The position numbers and the translations under genes were made by a program. From Micromonospora rubida (GTDB taxonomy: Bacteria > Actinomycetota > Actinomycetes > Mycobacteriales > Micromonosporaceae): a DNA stretch of 64,000 bases. Within the stretch, counting starts at the first letter, position 1; each line of letters begins with the position of its first letter. Shown here one piece after another: positions 8,893-17,335 of the stretch. The notes below the pieces were generated by a model, which was not told where the DNA came from, made no database searches, and saw nothing but the letters and a program-made list of their open reading frames with translations. The stretch lies in contig NZ_JAAALO010000001.1 in assembly GCF_009908295.1 (NCBI RefSeq), positions 682,001 through 746,000 of the forward strand, read 5' to 3'.

Positions 8893-10175
8893 CGGACCGG
8901 CAACTCCTCCAGCCCTCCGACGACCAGGCCCTGACGGCGGCGCAGCTGTTCGGCCGGGACGGCCAGGTCCAGGCCGGGCAGCCGGTCGAGCAGCACCCCC
9001 AGGACGGTCTGCAGCTCCACCCGGGCCAGCGCCTGGCCGAGGCAGGAGTGCGGGCCGGCGCCGAAGGCCAGGTGCGGGTTGGGCGACCGGTCCAGCACCA
9101 TCGCGTCGGCATCGGCGAACGCCCGCTCGTCGCGGTTGGCCGCCGCCAGGTTGGTGATCACCGTCGAGCCCCTGGGGATGGTCCGGTCGCCGACGCAGAC
9201 CTCCTCCGAGAGGTAGCGGGGGATGCCGAAGCCAGGGTTGGCGTCGAACCGCAGCGCCTCCTCCACGGTGTTCGACACCAGGGACCGGTCGGCGAGCACC
9301 CGCTCCCAGCGGCTGCGGTCGGACAGCAGCATGGCGACCATCTTGCCGATCATGTTGGCGGTGGTCTCGTGCCCGGCGACGAGCAGACCCTGGGCGGTGG
9401 CGACCAGCTCGACCTCCGTCAGCCGCCCGTCCTCCGAGTCGACGACCGCGGCCAGCTCGCTGATCAGGTCGTCGCCGGGATCCGCACGCTTGGCCTGCAC
9501 GTGCGCGGACATGAACCCGTGGAACTCCCGGGCCGCCGCGTCGATCTCGGCCTGCTCGTAGCGGGTGAGGTTGAGCATCGTGTCCGACCAGTGGGAGAAC
9601 CGGTCGCGGTGCTTCGTCGGCACGCCGAGCAGCTCGCAGATGACGAACACGGGCAGGGGCAGGCCGAGAGACGCGGTGAGGTTCGCCGGCGCGCCGCCGG
9701 CGACCATGTCGTCGACGAGCTGGTCTGCGATCTGCGTGATCCGGGGGCGCAGGGCGGAGACCCGCTTGGCGGTGAACGACCGGCTCATCAGCCGACGCCA
9801 GCGGGCGTGCCCCGGGCCGCTCTTCATCGACATGCCGCCACCGGCCTGCCCGTCCGCCTCGGCCCCGCCCTCACGCGGCTTCTCGTACGGGGGCGTGTTG
9901 TTGAACACCCCGCCCTTCTCCGAGGCGGAGATCCGGGCGGCGTCGGGCTTGTCCAGGCTGTGCGTGAAGCGCGGGTCGGACAGTAGGGCCCGGACGTCCT
10001 CGTACCGGGTCAGCAGCAGGGCCTCGTCGCCGCTGGCCATCCGGATGCGCGCCACGGGGCACTCGGCGCGCAGCGCCTCCCACTCGGGCGGCGGGTCGAG
10101 CGCGGCCGGGGCGTCGAACGGGTACGACGGCACGGCCTCGGCCACGCCATCCTTGAGCGGATTGTCGTGTTGCAC
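8886..10175 (-). CDS. Cytochrome P450 monooxygenase
   Basis: Soluble bacterial class I P450 of about 429 residues. All diagnostic motifs are present: I-helix AGHETTAN with the oxygen-activating threonine, K-helix EEALR (ExxR), and the heme loop FGAGPHSCLGQALA with the thiolate cysteine near residue 378. An insertion of about 27 residues (PPYEKPREGGAEADGQAGGG) precedes the C-helix motif GPGHARWRRL, where most family members read DPPEHTRLRR. I chose GTG at 10175 because GGGAGGA lies 5-6 bases before it; ATG 10193 is in frame but would contain that site. Ferredoxin follows in the same operon. Substrate unknown. Confidence 0.94.
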   Translation of the reverse strand: MQHDNPLKDGVAEAVPSYPFDAPAALDPPPEWEALRAECPVARIRMASGDEALLLTRYEDVRALLSDPRFTHSLDKPDAARISASEKGGVFNNTPPYEKPREGGAEADGQAGGGMSMKSGPGHARWRRLMSRSFTAKRVSALRPRITQIADQLVDDMVAGGAPANLTASLGLPLPVFVICELLGVPTKHRDRFSHWSDTMLNLTRYEQAEIDAAAREFHGFMSAHVQAKRADPGDDLISELAAVVDSEDGRLTEVELVATAQGLLVAGHETTANMIGKMVAMLLSDRSRWERVLADRSLVSNTVEEALRFDANPGFGIPRYLSEEVCVGDRTIPRGSTVITNLAAANRDERAFADADAMVLDRSPNPHLAFGAGPHSCLGQALARVELQTVLGVLLDRLPGLDLAVPAEQLRRRQGLVVGGLEELPVRW

Positions 10176-10205
10176 GGATTTCCTCCCCAGCATTCCGAGG
10201 CACCG

Positions 10206-10235
10206 AACCTAAGCCAGCTGACTGACCGGAGTCAA
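10206..10235 (-). promoter_or_regulatory. Promoter of the P450-ferredoxin operon with overlapping inverted repeat
   Basis: Minus-strand TTGACT (10235-10230) and TAGGTT (10211-10206) are separated by 18 bases. The -35 box overlaps the inverted repeat TGACT-N6-AGTCA (10219-10234), a plausible repressor site. The transcript would begin very near the start codon. Confidence 0.6.
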
Positions 10236-10308
10236 TACGGGGCGCAACCGTCCGACTCGGATCCGTCACCTCTCGATGCGTACCCCTGCGGTCACCCCCG
10301 GTCCCGGG

Positions 10309-10359
10309 CCGCGAGGAGGGGCCGTCCCCCGCGCTGCGGCGGACGGCCCCTCCTCGCGG
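10309..10359 (-). terminator. Catalase transcription terminator
   Basis: Perfect 19-bp stem: CCGCGAGGAGGGGCCGTCC (10309-10327) pairs with GGACGGCCCCTCCTCGCGG (10341-10359) around a 13-base loop that can itself pair. It lies 6 bases after the catalase stop. Confidence 0.9.
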
Positions 10360-10364
10360 GCGGG

Positions 10365-12623
10365 TCAGGCGACGGAGGCGGGGAACCGCTCCCACACCCG
10401 GTGCGCGGTCATCAACTGCCGCACGGCGGTGAGGACCTCGGCTCCGGAGTCGCCCGTGACCACGCCCGGCGTGCCGGTCACCCCCACCTGATCCAGCACC
10501 GCGACGCCGGCGCCCCACGCGCCGACGGCCTTGGCGTGCCGCCAGCACTCCTGCACCAGGAGCAGCACGCGCGGGTCCACGGACGCGGAGTCCGCCGCTC
10601 CCGCCTTGGCGTCGCGCGCGGGGAGCGCGTCCGGCGCCGGCGCCGGCGCCGCGGCCAGCAGCAGCGCGTCGAACTCGACAGATCGGCCGGTGGCGAAGGT
10701 CCGCTGCACGGGCAGATCCCCGACCGTGCCGCCGTGCGGCGCGATCAGCAGCGGCACCATGCCCATGGCGAACACCTCGCGGCGCACCTCGCCGACGCCG
10801 TCGAGGTCGCTGTCGGGACCGACGACGATCCCGATCGTGCGGCCGTCGGTCGGCCACTGCCGGCCTACCTGCGACAGCGCGGGGCTCGGCGCGACGTCGG
10901 CGAGCGGCACGGTCGGCTCCGGCGCGGGAAGGCCCAGGCCGGTGGCGACCTGCGAGCAGAGCACCGGGTCGATGTTGGCGAGGCTCTGGAGCTGGCGTTC
11001 CTTGATCGCCTGGTGGTAGCACTTGCCGAGCTCGAAGGTGTAGGCGCGGATGATGTGCTCCTTCTCGACCGGCGACATGCTCAGCCAGAACAGGCGGGCC
11101 TGGCTGTGATGGTCGTCGAACGAGGCCGGGCTCGCGCGCACCTTGGGCGCCTCCGCCACCGTCACCGGCACGTCGACAAACGCGTGCTCGGCGTCGCCGG
11201 CCGGGAAGGGGTTGCCGCCGTCGAGCGAGTTCGGCCGGTACGGCGCCACCCCGGCGTGGACGGCGTCCTGGTGGAAGCCGTCGCGCAGCATGTCGTTGAC
11301 GGCGCCGTGCGGGCGGTTGATCGGGATCTGCGAGAAGTTCGGCCCGCCCAGCCGGGTGAGCTGCGTGTCGACGTACGAGAACAGCCGGCCCTGCAGCAGC
11401 GGGTCGTTGGTGACGTCGATCCCCGGCGGCAGGTGGCCGACGTGGAAGGCGACCTGCTCGGTCTCGGCGAAGAAGTTCGTCGGCGTGCGGTTGAGCGTCA
11501 GCTTCCCGACCGGCTGCACCGGGGCGAGTTCCTCCGGCACGATCTTCGTCGGGTCGAGCAGGTCGATCCCGGCGAACGTCTCCTCCGGCGTGTCGGGGAA
11601 GACCTGGAGGCCGAGTTCCCACTCGGGGTACGCGCCGGCCTCGATCGCGTCGTACAGGTCCCGGCGGTGGAAGTCCGGGTCGATGCCGCCGAGCAGCTGC
11701 GCCTCCTCCCAGGTCAGGGAGTGCACGCCCAGCCTGGGCTTCCAGTGGAACTTTGCCAGCACGGTCTCCCCGGCGGAGTTGACCAGCCGGAAGGAGTGCA
11801 CGCCGAACCCCTCCATCGTCCGGAACGAGCGCGGGATGCCCCGGTCGGACATGTTCCACATCGTGTGGTGCTGCGCCTCGGTGTGCAGGGAGACGAAGTC
11901 CCAGAACGTGTCGTGCGCGCTCTGGGCCTGCGGGATCTCCCGGTCGGGGTGCGGCTTGCCGGCGTGGATCACGTCGGGGAACTTGATGGCGTCCTGGATG
12001 AAGAAGACCGGAATGTTGTTGCCGACGAGGTCGAAGGTGCCCTCGTCGGTGTAGAACTTCGTCGCGAAGCCGCGGGTGTCGCGAACCGTGTCGGCCGAGC
12101 CGCGCGAGCCGAGAACGGTGGAGAACCGGACGAAGACGTCGGTCTCCCGCCCCTTCTTGAGGAAGCCGGCCCTCGTGATCCCCTCGGCGGTGCCGTACGC
12201 GGTGAACACGCCGTGCGCCCCGGCCCCCCGGGCGTGCACGACCCGCTCGGGGATGCGCTCGTGGTCGAAGTGGGTGATCTTCTCGCGCAGGTGGTGGTCC
12301 TGGAGCAGCACCGGGCCGCGCGGCCCGGCCTTCAGCGAGTGGTCCGTGTCGCGCAGCCGGGCCCCCTGCGAGGTGGTGAGAAAGGCGCCCTGCTGGCCGT
12401 TCGCGGTCGACGGCGCGCCGGTCTTCGCGCCGGTCGGGGTGCGGGTCTCCGGCGCCCCCTGCTCCTTGCCCGGTGGCAGCGGGTCGTGTGGCGTCGCCGG
12501 CTCCGCGACGGCCGGTGGGGCGCTGCCCGGAGCGCCAGGCACCTCCGGGGTCAGGACGTCGGCCACCTTCTCCGTTGCTGCCTCCACGGCGTCCTTGGCC
12601 GCCTTGGCGAAATTGCTGCCCAT
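10365..12623 (-). CDS. katE: Large-subunit catalase (clade 2, HPII/KatE type)
   Basis: Heme catalase of 752 residues that decomposes hydrogen peroxide in the cytoplasm. The active-site signature FDHERIPERVVHARGAGAHG contains the catalytic histidine. The proximal heme loop is RLFSYVDTQ with the tyrosine ligand. The C-terminal 150 residues (from TIGIVVGPDSDLDGV) form the flavodoxin/class I glutaminase-like domain found only in large-subunit catalases. The N-terminal 90 residues are a low-complexity extension. I chose ATG 12623, which has GGAGG upstream at a slightly long 11-base spacing; the frame is open to 12692 without a better site. It stands alone between two strong terminators. Confidence 0.95.
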   Translation of the reverse strand: MGSNFAKAAKDAVEAATEKVADVLTPEVPGAPGSAPPAVAEPATPHDPLPPGKEQGAPETRTPTGAKTGAPSTANGQQGAFLTTSQGARLRDTDHSLKAGPRGPVLLQDHHLREKITHFDHERIPERVVHARGAGAHGVFTAYGTAEGITRAGFLKKGRETDVFVRFSTVLGSRGSADTVRDTRGFATKFYTDEGTFDLVGNNIPVFFIQDAIKFPDVIHAGKPHPDREIPQAQSAHDTFWDFVSLHTEAQHHTMWNMSDRGIPRSFRTMEGFGVHSFRLVNSAGETVLAKFHWKPRLGVHSLTWEEAQLLGGIDPDFHRRDLYDAIEAGAYPEWELGLQVFPDTPEETFAGIDLLDPTKIVPEELAPVQPVGKLTLNRTPTNFFAETEQVAFHVGHLPPGIDVTNDPLLQGRLFSYVDTQLTRLGGPNFSQIPINRPHGAVNDMLRDGFHQDAVHAGVAPYRPNSLDGGNPFPAGDAEHAFVDVPVTVAEAPKVRASPASFDDHHSQARLFWLSMSPVEKEHIIRAYTFELGKCYHQAIKERQLQSLANIDPVLCSQVATGLGLPAPEPTVPLADVAPSPALSQVGRQWPTDGRTIGIVVGPDSDLDGVGEVRREVFAMGMVPLLIAPHGGTVGDLPVQRTFATGRSVEFDALLLAAAPAPAPDALPARDAKAGAADSASVDPRVLLLVQECWRHAKAVGAWGAGVAVLDQVGVTGTPGVVTGDSGAEVLTAVRQLMTAHRVWERFPASVA

Positions 12624-12648
12624 TTGGTCTGTTACCTCCGTGGAGCGG

Positions 12649-12697
12649 CTGTTTTGCAGGCTCCTGCGCGGTACCCAGGTCCGCGCGAGCAAAACAG
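12649..12697. promoter_or_regulatory. Inverted repeat in the catalase leader
   Basis: CTGTTTTGC (12649-12657) and GCAAAACAG (12689-12697) are perfect 9-base complements separated by 31 bases, just upstream of katE. They could be a regulatory hairpin or paired operator half-sites. No function is assigned. Confidence 0.4.
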
Positions 12698-12698
12698 G

Positions 12699-12730
12699 CC
12701 GGTGTCCCGCCCGTGGGGGCGGGACACCGG
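12699..12730 (-). terminator. Terminator after the SapA-like gene
   Basis: Perfect 14-bp stem CCGGTGTCCCGCCC (12699-12712) and GGGCGGGACACCGG (12717-12730) with a GTGG loop, 11 bases beyond the stop of the gene at 12742. Confidence 0.88.
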
Positions 12731-12741
12731 CTGCCCTCCGA

Positions 12742-13221
12742 TCAGCCGCAGAACTCGGGGAAGCTCTCGTAGCCGATCCAGTACGGGGCAGCCCCGCCGC
12801 TGGGGTAGTAGTAGGCGTACCCGCCCCACTGGATGCACTTGTCCGCCGCGTTCACGTAGACCGGGCCCGCGTAGTAGCTGTAGCTGCCCCGGTCGACGAC
12901 CCAGCTACCACCCTGCGCCTTCACGCGGGCGTCCACCGGGGTCTTCACGCCCAGGTGGTTCTGCTTCAGCGTGACGACGCAGTTCTTGCCCGTGCTGCGG
13001 TTGTAGAGCACGTAGATGTAGTAGTCGCCGTCCGCCGGGTTGACGTCGAGGACGTAGTACCCCGCGCCACAGAGCCCGGACGCCGAATACGGGTTCTTGT
13101 CCGCCGCGTGGGCCGCGGTCGGACCGGTCAACAGGGCGGCCATACCCACGGCGATCGCCACCACGGCTGCGGCGAACCGCCGGCCCAGCACGTCGGCGAG
13201 TCTCTTCTGGCGAATGGACAC
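12742..13221 (-). CDS. Secreted protein resembling spore-associated protein A (SapA)
   Basis: 159-residue exported protein. A basic N-terminus (MSIRQKRLADVLGRRF) and a hydrophobic stretch ending in AHAA form a Sec signal peptide of about 40 residues. The mature part is rich in Tyr and Gly and has four cysteines (GLCGAGYYV, KNCVVTL, DKCIQWGG, EFCG) that probably form two disulfides. The segments LYNRSTGKNCVVTL and SYSYYAGPVYV resemble actinomycete SapA-like proteins as I remember them; this is recognition, not a search result. Start GTG 13221 follows AAGGAG. Its role is not known beyond surface or spore association. Confidence 0.65.
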   Translation of the reverse strand: MSIRQKRLADVLGRRFAAAVVAIAVGMAALLTGPTAAHAADKNPYSASGLCGAGYYVLDVNPADGDYYIYVLYNRSTGKNCVVTLKQNHLGVKTPVDARVKAQGGSWVVDRGSYSYYAGPVYVNAADKCIQWGGYAYYYPSGGAAPYWIGYESFPEFCG

Positions 13222-13288
13222 GTTGTTCTCCTTCCGGACGCCGCACCGAACGCGGCGCCCTGTCGGACTCGTTCGTACCGGCGCGGTT

Positions 13289-13326
13289 GATTGATCGCGT
13301 CCCCGATCGGGGCGCGCCGATCAATC
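13289..13326 (-). terminator. Terminator after the membrane HTH gene
   Basis: GATTGATCG (13289-13297) pairs with CGATCAATC (13318-13326). The interior holds the palindrome CCCCGATCGGGG (13301-13312), giving a long two-part stem 29 bases beyond the stop at 13356. Confidence 0.75.
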
Positions 13327-13355
13327 CCGCCGGGACGGCCCGCCGGGAACCGGCG

Positions 13356-14687
13356 TCAGCGGTCGGGGTACCGGCACGCCGCCCTCCCGGCGGCGACCCG
13401 CTGACCTGGGTCGAGAGGCCGGGACGGGGCGGCGAGCCGGGCCCCGGCCACCCGCCGGACGTCGAGCACGTCGGTGGGGCCATCGCCGCCCAGGCAGGCC
13501 GCCGCGGCCAGCAGCACCGCACCGGACGGCTGGACGGGCGGGTGCTGCCGGGCGGGCCGCCACTCGGCGGTGAAGGCGGGCCCCGAGGGGCCGGTCAGGG
13601 CAAGCTGGTGCCAGCGGGGCAGCCCCCGGCTGTCGTCGGCGTAGTACGCGGCGAAGCCGACCACGTCCACCCGACGGCCGGCGGCCCGCAGCCGCAGCCG
13701 GCCCCGCTCGGCGGTCCCCGCCTCGGGCGTGGGCTCGGCGGCCAGGGTGATCTCGGTGGGTGGCGTCCGTCCCCCCGGGCAGTCGACCGGGGCGGCCTCG
13801 CCCGCCGGGTTGCCGTGCACGATCCCCGAGGCCATCACCCCGCCGCCGGCCACCGTGAACCAGCGGACGTCCGGCGTACCCGACGTGGCGTCCAGCACCG
13901 CGTCACCGAGGCAGAAGCCGGTGAAGCCGACCGAGCAGCCCGCCGGCACCATCGACAGCACCGGGGCGTCGAGGTGCGCGCCGGTGCGCACGCGTGCCCC
14001 GATGCCGTACGTCGTGCCGGTGAACCGGGCTTCCGGCCCGACGGACGGGCAGGTCGCCGCCCCCGTCCCCCGGGACACCGCCGGCCCCCGGTCGGTGAGC
14101 ACCCCGACCGCCGTGGCCGCCGTCACGGACACCACCGTGGCCGCCACGAGCACCCGCCGGGCGTGCCGACGCCCCGCCGCCGGCCCACCGGGCACCACCG
14201 ACCCGGCGGGACCGGACGGCGCCGCTGGCCCGGACGGTGACGCTGGCCCGGACGGTGCCGGCGCGGCGAGCGCCTCGGCGTCGGCTGACCCGGCGGTAAC
14301 GGCGGCGACGTCCGGCAGGGGCTCGGGCGACACGGGATCGGCCGGCGCGAGGTCGGCCGACACGGGATCGGTTGACTCGGGATCGGGTGACTCGGGATCG
14401 GGCGGCGGCCCGGCGGCCGCGCGCAGCGCGGCGTCCAGTTCGTGCCAGCGGTGCCGCCACTGCTCGGTGTCCCCGCCGCAGGCGCCCACGTACGCCAGCA
14501 CCACGTCGAGGCTGGGTCGGCGCATCCCGCTCGCGGCCTCGGAGAGGGTGGTCGGGCTGTAGCCGGCGGCCCTGGCCAGGACGCGGTAGGCGGGGTTGCC
14601 GGCCGCCGCCCGGAGCATCCGTAGTTCGTGGGCGAAGCGCGGCAGCGGACCAGCCCTGAGGTCGATCGGTCGTTCCTTGCGCGCCAC
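13356..14687 (-). CDS. Membrane-anchored XRE-type helix-turn-helix protein with extracytoplasmic domain
   Basis: 443 residues. Residues about 17-85 form an HTH of the actinobacterial XRE type (YRVLARAAGYSPTTLSEAASG, then RRPSLDVVLAYVGACGG). A Pro/Asp/Ser-rich linker with tandem DPES/DPVS and PSGP motifs (about 92-170) leads to one transmembrane helix (about 178-199, LVAATVVSVTAATAVGVL). The remaining 240 residues would be outside the cell and contain three cysteines; the start of that part (RVRTGAHLDAPVLSMVP) looks like an SH3-like fold. The architecture suggests a one-protein sensor that couples an external signal to DNA. No target is evident. The first base-rich upstream site is weak, so the start is moderately certain. 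Confidence 0.75.
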   Translation of the reverse strand: MARKERPIDLRAGPLPRFAHELRMLRAAAGNPAYRVLARAAGYSPTTLSEAASGMRRPSLDVVLAYVGACGGDTEQWRHRWHELDAALRAAAGPPPDPESPDPESTDPVSADLAPADPVSPEPLPDVAAVTAGSADAEALAAPAPSGPASPSGPAAPSGPAGSVVPGGPAAGRRHARRVLVAATVVSVTAATAVGVLTDRGPAVSRGTGAATCPSVGPEARFTGTTYGIGARVRTGAHLDAPVLSMVPAGCSVGFTGFCLGDAVLDATSGTPDVRWFTVAGGGVMASGIVHGNPAGEAAPVDCPGGRTPPTEITLAAEPTPEAGTAERGRLRLRAAGRRVDVVGFAAYYADDSRGLPRWHQLALTGPSGPAFTAEWRPARQHPPVQPSGAVLLAAAACLGGDGPTDVLDVRRVAGARLAAPSRPLDPGQRVAAGRAACRYPDR

Positions 14688-14864
14688 GTCGCCCCCGTCC
14701 GCGTGTCCTTGCTATGACGCAGGATCCGGACCGGCGCCGGATGGATCGTACGAAACTGCCCGTACCGCTACGGACGCCCGGTTGCCCGCCTGCGGATAGA
14801 GTGCCGTCGACCGCTCGTGGTGGCTGGTGTCCGGCGGGTCCACCGGGCGGGGCACGATGGATGC

Positions 14865-15608
14865 ATGGACATCGAGCGGGTCGACCCCGCACCTGATCGG
14901 GCGTTCCGTCGGGCGGTCCTGCGGCAGCGCTGGGAGGACCTCACCTTCCTGCACTGGGCGGTCGAGCCGGAACTCGTCGCGCCGCTGCTGCCCGCCGGCA
15001 CCCGCCCGGACACCCTCGACGGGGTCGCCCACGTCGGGCTGATCGGCTTCCGGATGGTCGGGCTGGGCCTCGGCCAGGGACCGGAGGTGCCGTACCTCGG
15101 CACCTTCTGGGAGACCAACGTGCGGCTCTACTCGGTCGACGACACCGGCCGGCGGGCCGTGGTGTTCCGCTCGCTCGACGCCTCCCGGCTCGTCCCGGTG
15201 CTGGTCGCCCGCGCGACCCTGCGGCTGCCGTACCTGTGGTCGGCGATGCGGCTGGACCGCGACGGCGACCTACTGACCTACCGGTGCCGGCGCCGCTGGC
15301 CCGGCCCGGCCGGCGCGACGAGCCGGATGGTCGTCCGGGTGGGCGAGCCGCTCACCGACCCGACGCCGCTGGAACACTTCGTCACCGCCCGCTGGGCGCT
15401 GCACACCCGGGCGTACGGGCGCACCCTGCACCTGCCGAACTGGCATCCACGCTGGCCGCTGCACCGGGCCGAGCTGCTGCACCTGGACGACGAGCTGGTC
15501 ACCGCCGCCGGGCTGCCGGCACCGGCCGGCCCGCCGGTGAGCGTGCTCCACTCCCCCGGCGTCCCGGTCGCGTTCGGCCCACCGGTCGCCCTGCGCCAGC
15601 CCGGCTGA
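14865..15608 (+). CDS. DUF2071 (YqjF-like) protein
   Basis: 247-residue cytoplasmic protein matching the DUF2071/YqjF pattern: RQRWEDLTFLHWAVEPELVAPLLPAG at the N-terminus (key residues W, F, W, P, L, P), then the central VGLIGFRM and FWETNVRLYSVD. The C-terminus reads LLHSPG-type SVLHSPGVPVAFGPP. It is conserved in actinobacteria and Bacillus, without a known biochemical function. I chose ATG 14865 (MDIERVDP) because conservation begins there; the open frame to 14817 has no coding character. No clear Shine-Dalgarno is visible, so the mRNA may be leaderless. Confidence 0.8.
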   Translation: MDIERVDPAPDRAFRRAVLRQRWEDLTFLHWAVEPELVAPLLPAGTRPDTLDGVAHVGLIGFRMVGLGLGQGPEVPYLGTFWETNVRLYSVDDTGRRAVVFRSLDASRLVPVLVARATLRLPYLWSAMRLDRDGDLLTYRCRRRWPGPAGATSRMVVRVGEPLTDPTPLEHFVTARWALHTRAYGRTLHLPNWHPRWPLHRAELLHLDDELVTAAGLPAPAGPPVSVLHSPGVPVAFGPPVALRQPG

Positions 15609-15626
15609 CCGCCACGCGGGTGGCGG
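15609..15626. terminator. Short bidirectional hairpin between convergent genes
   Basis: CCGCCAC (15609-15615) pairs with GTGGCGG (15620-15626) around GCGG, between the stops of the DUF2071 gene and the M15-like gene. Confidence 0.6.
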
Positions 15627-15655
15627 CGATCAGCACGAGCCGGCGGGCTGGGTGG

Positions 15656-16495
15656 TCACAGAGTCCGCTGGTACTCCTCCCAGGTGAGCTTGGGGGTGAC
15701 AGCGGGCCCGTCGTCGGCGCCACGGTTGGCCAGTCCGTTCAGCCCGAGGTAGTAGTCGCCGGCCTGGTGCTGGGCGGGAGCCGACTGATCCGTGTCGGCC
15801 AGCGCGACGGCGTGCACGTGGTAGGGCCAGTTCCCCTGGCTCGGGGTGCGCAGCCAGGCGGCGAAGCCGACCTGACGCAACTGCCGGACCACGGTGGTGC
15901 GGAGGGTGCTGGACATGCCGTCGGCCGACAGGTCCAGGACTCCGCCGCCGTCGTGGGTGCCGGCCGAGGTCGGATCGCTCGTGCTGTAGGAGCCCTGCGA
16001 GATCGTCAGCTGGCGGCCGAGCAGCCGCTCGGCTTCGAGCAGCATGGCCCGGGTCCGGGTGTTCACCTGGGCGCCACGGAACGCGACGGCGCTGCCGGGC
16101 GTGACCGCGCGGGTCACCGTGAAACGCTGCTCACCGAGCAGCCGCAGCGACGTCTGCCCGGGCAGGCCGGTGGCGTCGAGCCCCGAGTATCCGAGGGAAC
16201 GCTGGTACGCGGCGTAGGCCGAGACGGTGCTGGTGCCGAAGTGTCCGTCCACATAGGTGGCGGCGAGGAACCCCCGGTCCCGAAGGGCCCGCTCCACGAG
16301 CAGCACACTGTCCTTGCTGCCGGCCGTGATGGCGGTGTCGGCGCGGCGCGGGTCGATCTGCGCGGCCTTGATCAGTGCTTCCATGTCGGCCTGCGGCAGC
16401 ACGGCGGAACCCGGAGCGGGCAGAACCTGGCCGCCGACCGCGAGGCCGACCGTCGCGACTATCGCATTGTGGAGCAGGCGTCTTCTGGTGAGCAC
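15656..16495 (-). CDS. Secreted peptidoglycan-binding protein with M15-like zinc peptidase domain
   Basis: 279 residues. The leader LTRRRLLHNAIVATVGLAVGG has a twin-arginine-like start and ends near residue 30. Residues about 58-125 are a PG-binding type 1 domain (LLVERALRDRGFLAATYVDGHFG). Residues about 135-240 carry the pattern GTHDGGGVLDLS (His181, Asp188) and YHVHAV (His226/His228), which fits the His-Asp-His zinc site of M15 D-alanyl-D-alanine carboxypeptidase-like enzymes. It probably trims peptidoglycan stem peptides outside the membrane. The catalytic glutamate is not obvious, so activity is inferred. Confidence 0.72.
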   Translation of the reverse strand: MLTRRRLLHNAIVATVGLAVGGQVLPAPGSAVLPQADMEALIKAAQIDPRRADTAITAGSKDSVLLVERALRDRGFLAATYVDGHFGTSTVSAYAAYQRSLGYSGLDATGLPGQTSLRLLGEQRFTVTRAVTPGSAVAFRGAQVNTRTRAMLLEAERLLGRQLTISQGSYSTSDPTSAGTHDGGGVLDLSADGMSSTLRTTVVRQLRQVGFAAWLRTPSQGNWPYHVHAVALADTDQSAPAQHQAGDYYLGLNGLANRGADDGPAVTPKLTWEEYQRTL

Positions 16496-16589
16496 TGTCT
16501 CTCCAATATGGTGTGGTGACCGCCGACCGAGGTGTCGATGATCTTACCCTCGCCCCGGTCGATCGCGACGCCCTCGCGAGGCCCGGAAC

Positions 16590-16608
16590 CGGCCCGCCCG
16601 GCGGGCCG
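16590..16608 (-). terminator. Hairpin after the M23 gene
   Basis: CGGCCCGC (16590-16597) pairs with GCGGGCCG (16601-16608) around CCG, directly after the stop at 16612. Confidence 0.55.
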
Positions 16609-16611
16609 CGG

Positions 16612-17286
16612 CTACGGCGTCCCGGGGCCGCAGTTGTTGCTGGTACGCGTGACCGTGTACTCGGTGTCGTCGTGGGTGATGCCGGACGGTGAGCCGTCGA
16701 AGTGGGTCTCCACCTTCTGCCAGCCCCTGTGCTGCTCGTAGTGCAGGTGCGGTGCCCCGGAGTTGCCGGTGCTGCCGACCCGCCCGATCTGCTCGCCCCG
16801 GGCGACCCGCTGACCGACCCGGACCACCGGTGGTTCGAGCAGGTGGAGGTACTGCGTCTCCCACCTGCCGCCGTGATCGATCTTCACCCAGTACCCACCG
16901 CCCCGACCGCGCGGGCCGTCCGGGTCGTCCGGGGTACGCCCGCCCAGGGACCCGTTGATGCCCGCCTCGGTGACCGTGCCGGCGTCGGATGCGAGCACCG
17001 GCCGACCCCACGCCTCGCCCTCGGTGGGGAACAGGTCGACGTCGTAGTCGTCGTGGCCCGGGTAGGTGCCGAGCTGCCAGGTCTCGCCGCACGCGACGGG
17101 GAGCTGGAAGGACGGGCGCGGGCCCGGCGGCAGCAGCAGCGGGACGACGACCACGGCGACGGCGGCGACGGCCCCGATCGCGCCGACCGCGAGGCCGGCG
17201 CGGAGGAGCCGGCTGCGCCGGTTGCGGCGGGCGCGGCGGTTACGGCGGGGGCTGGTCGGATGGCCGGTCGTCACCGCCCCGAGCAT
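16612..17286 (-). CDS. M23-family metallopeptidase, membrane-anchored
   Basis: About 224 residues. A very basic N-terminus (RRNRRARRNRRSRLLRAG) precedes one hydrophobic helix (VGAIGAVAAVAVVVVPLLL), so the protein is anchored with its catalytic domain outside. The M23 zinc motifs are HDDYDVDLF (HxxxD type) and HLHYE (HxH), with GYWVKIDHGGRWETQYLHL between them. It would cleave peptide cross-links in the cell wall. ATG 17286 is preferred over TTG 17301; neither has a strong ribosome binding site and GTG 17274 is also possible. It is downstream of the LacI gene and independent of the xylan-type locus in function. Confidence 0.85.
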   Translation of the reverse strand: MLGAVTTGHPTSPRRNRRARRNRRSRLLRAGLAVGAIGAVAAVAVVVVPLLLPPGPRPSFQLPVACGETWQLGTYPGHDDYDVDLFPTEGEAWGRPVLASDAGTVTEAGINGSLGGRTPDDPDGPRGRGGGYWVKIDHGGRWETQYLHLLEPPVVRVGQRVARGEQIGRVGSTGNSGAPHLHYEQHRGWQKVETHFDGSPSGITHDDTEYTVTRTSNNCGPGTP

Positions 17287-17335
17287 GGCAGACCCCGGCA
17301 AGACACCGGCCGCCGGACACGGGCCGGCCGGCCCC

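Noticed and set aside
10167..12974. 935-codon plus-strand frame opposite the catalase
   Set aside because: Pure antisense frame of a GC-rich gene; Asp/Gly/Arg/Val-rich composition and no domain. The catalase motifs on the minus strand are decisive.
13903..14892. Arg/Gly-rich minus-strand frame overlapping the membrane HTH gene
   Set aside because: Alternate-frame shadow; composition is typical of +1 frames in high-GC genes.
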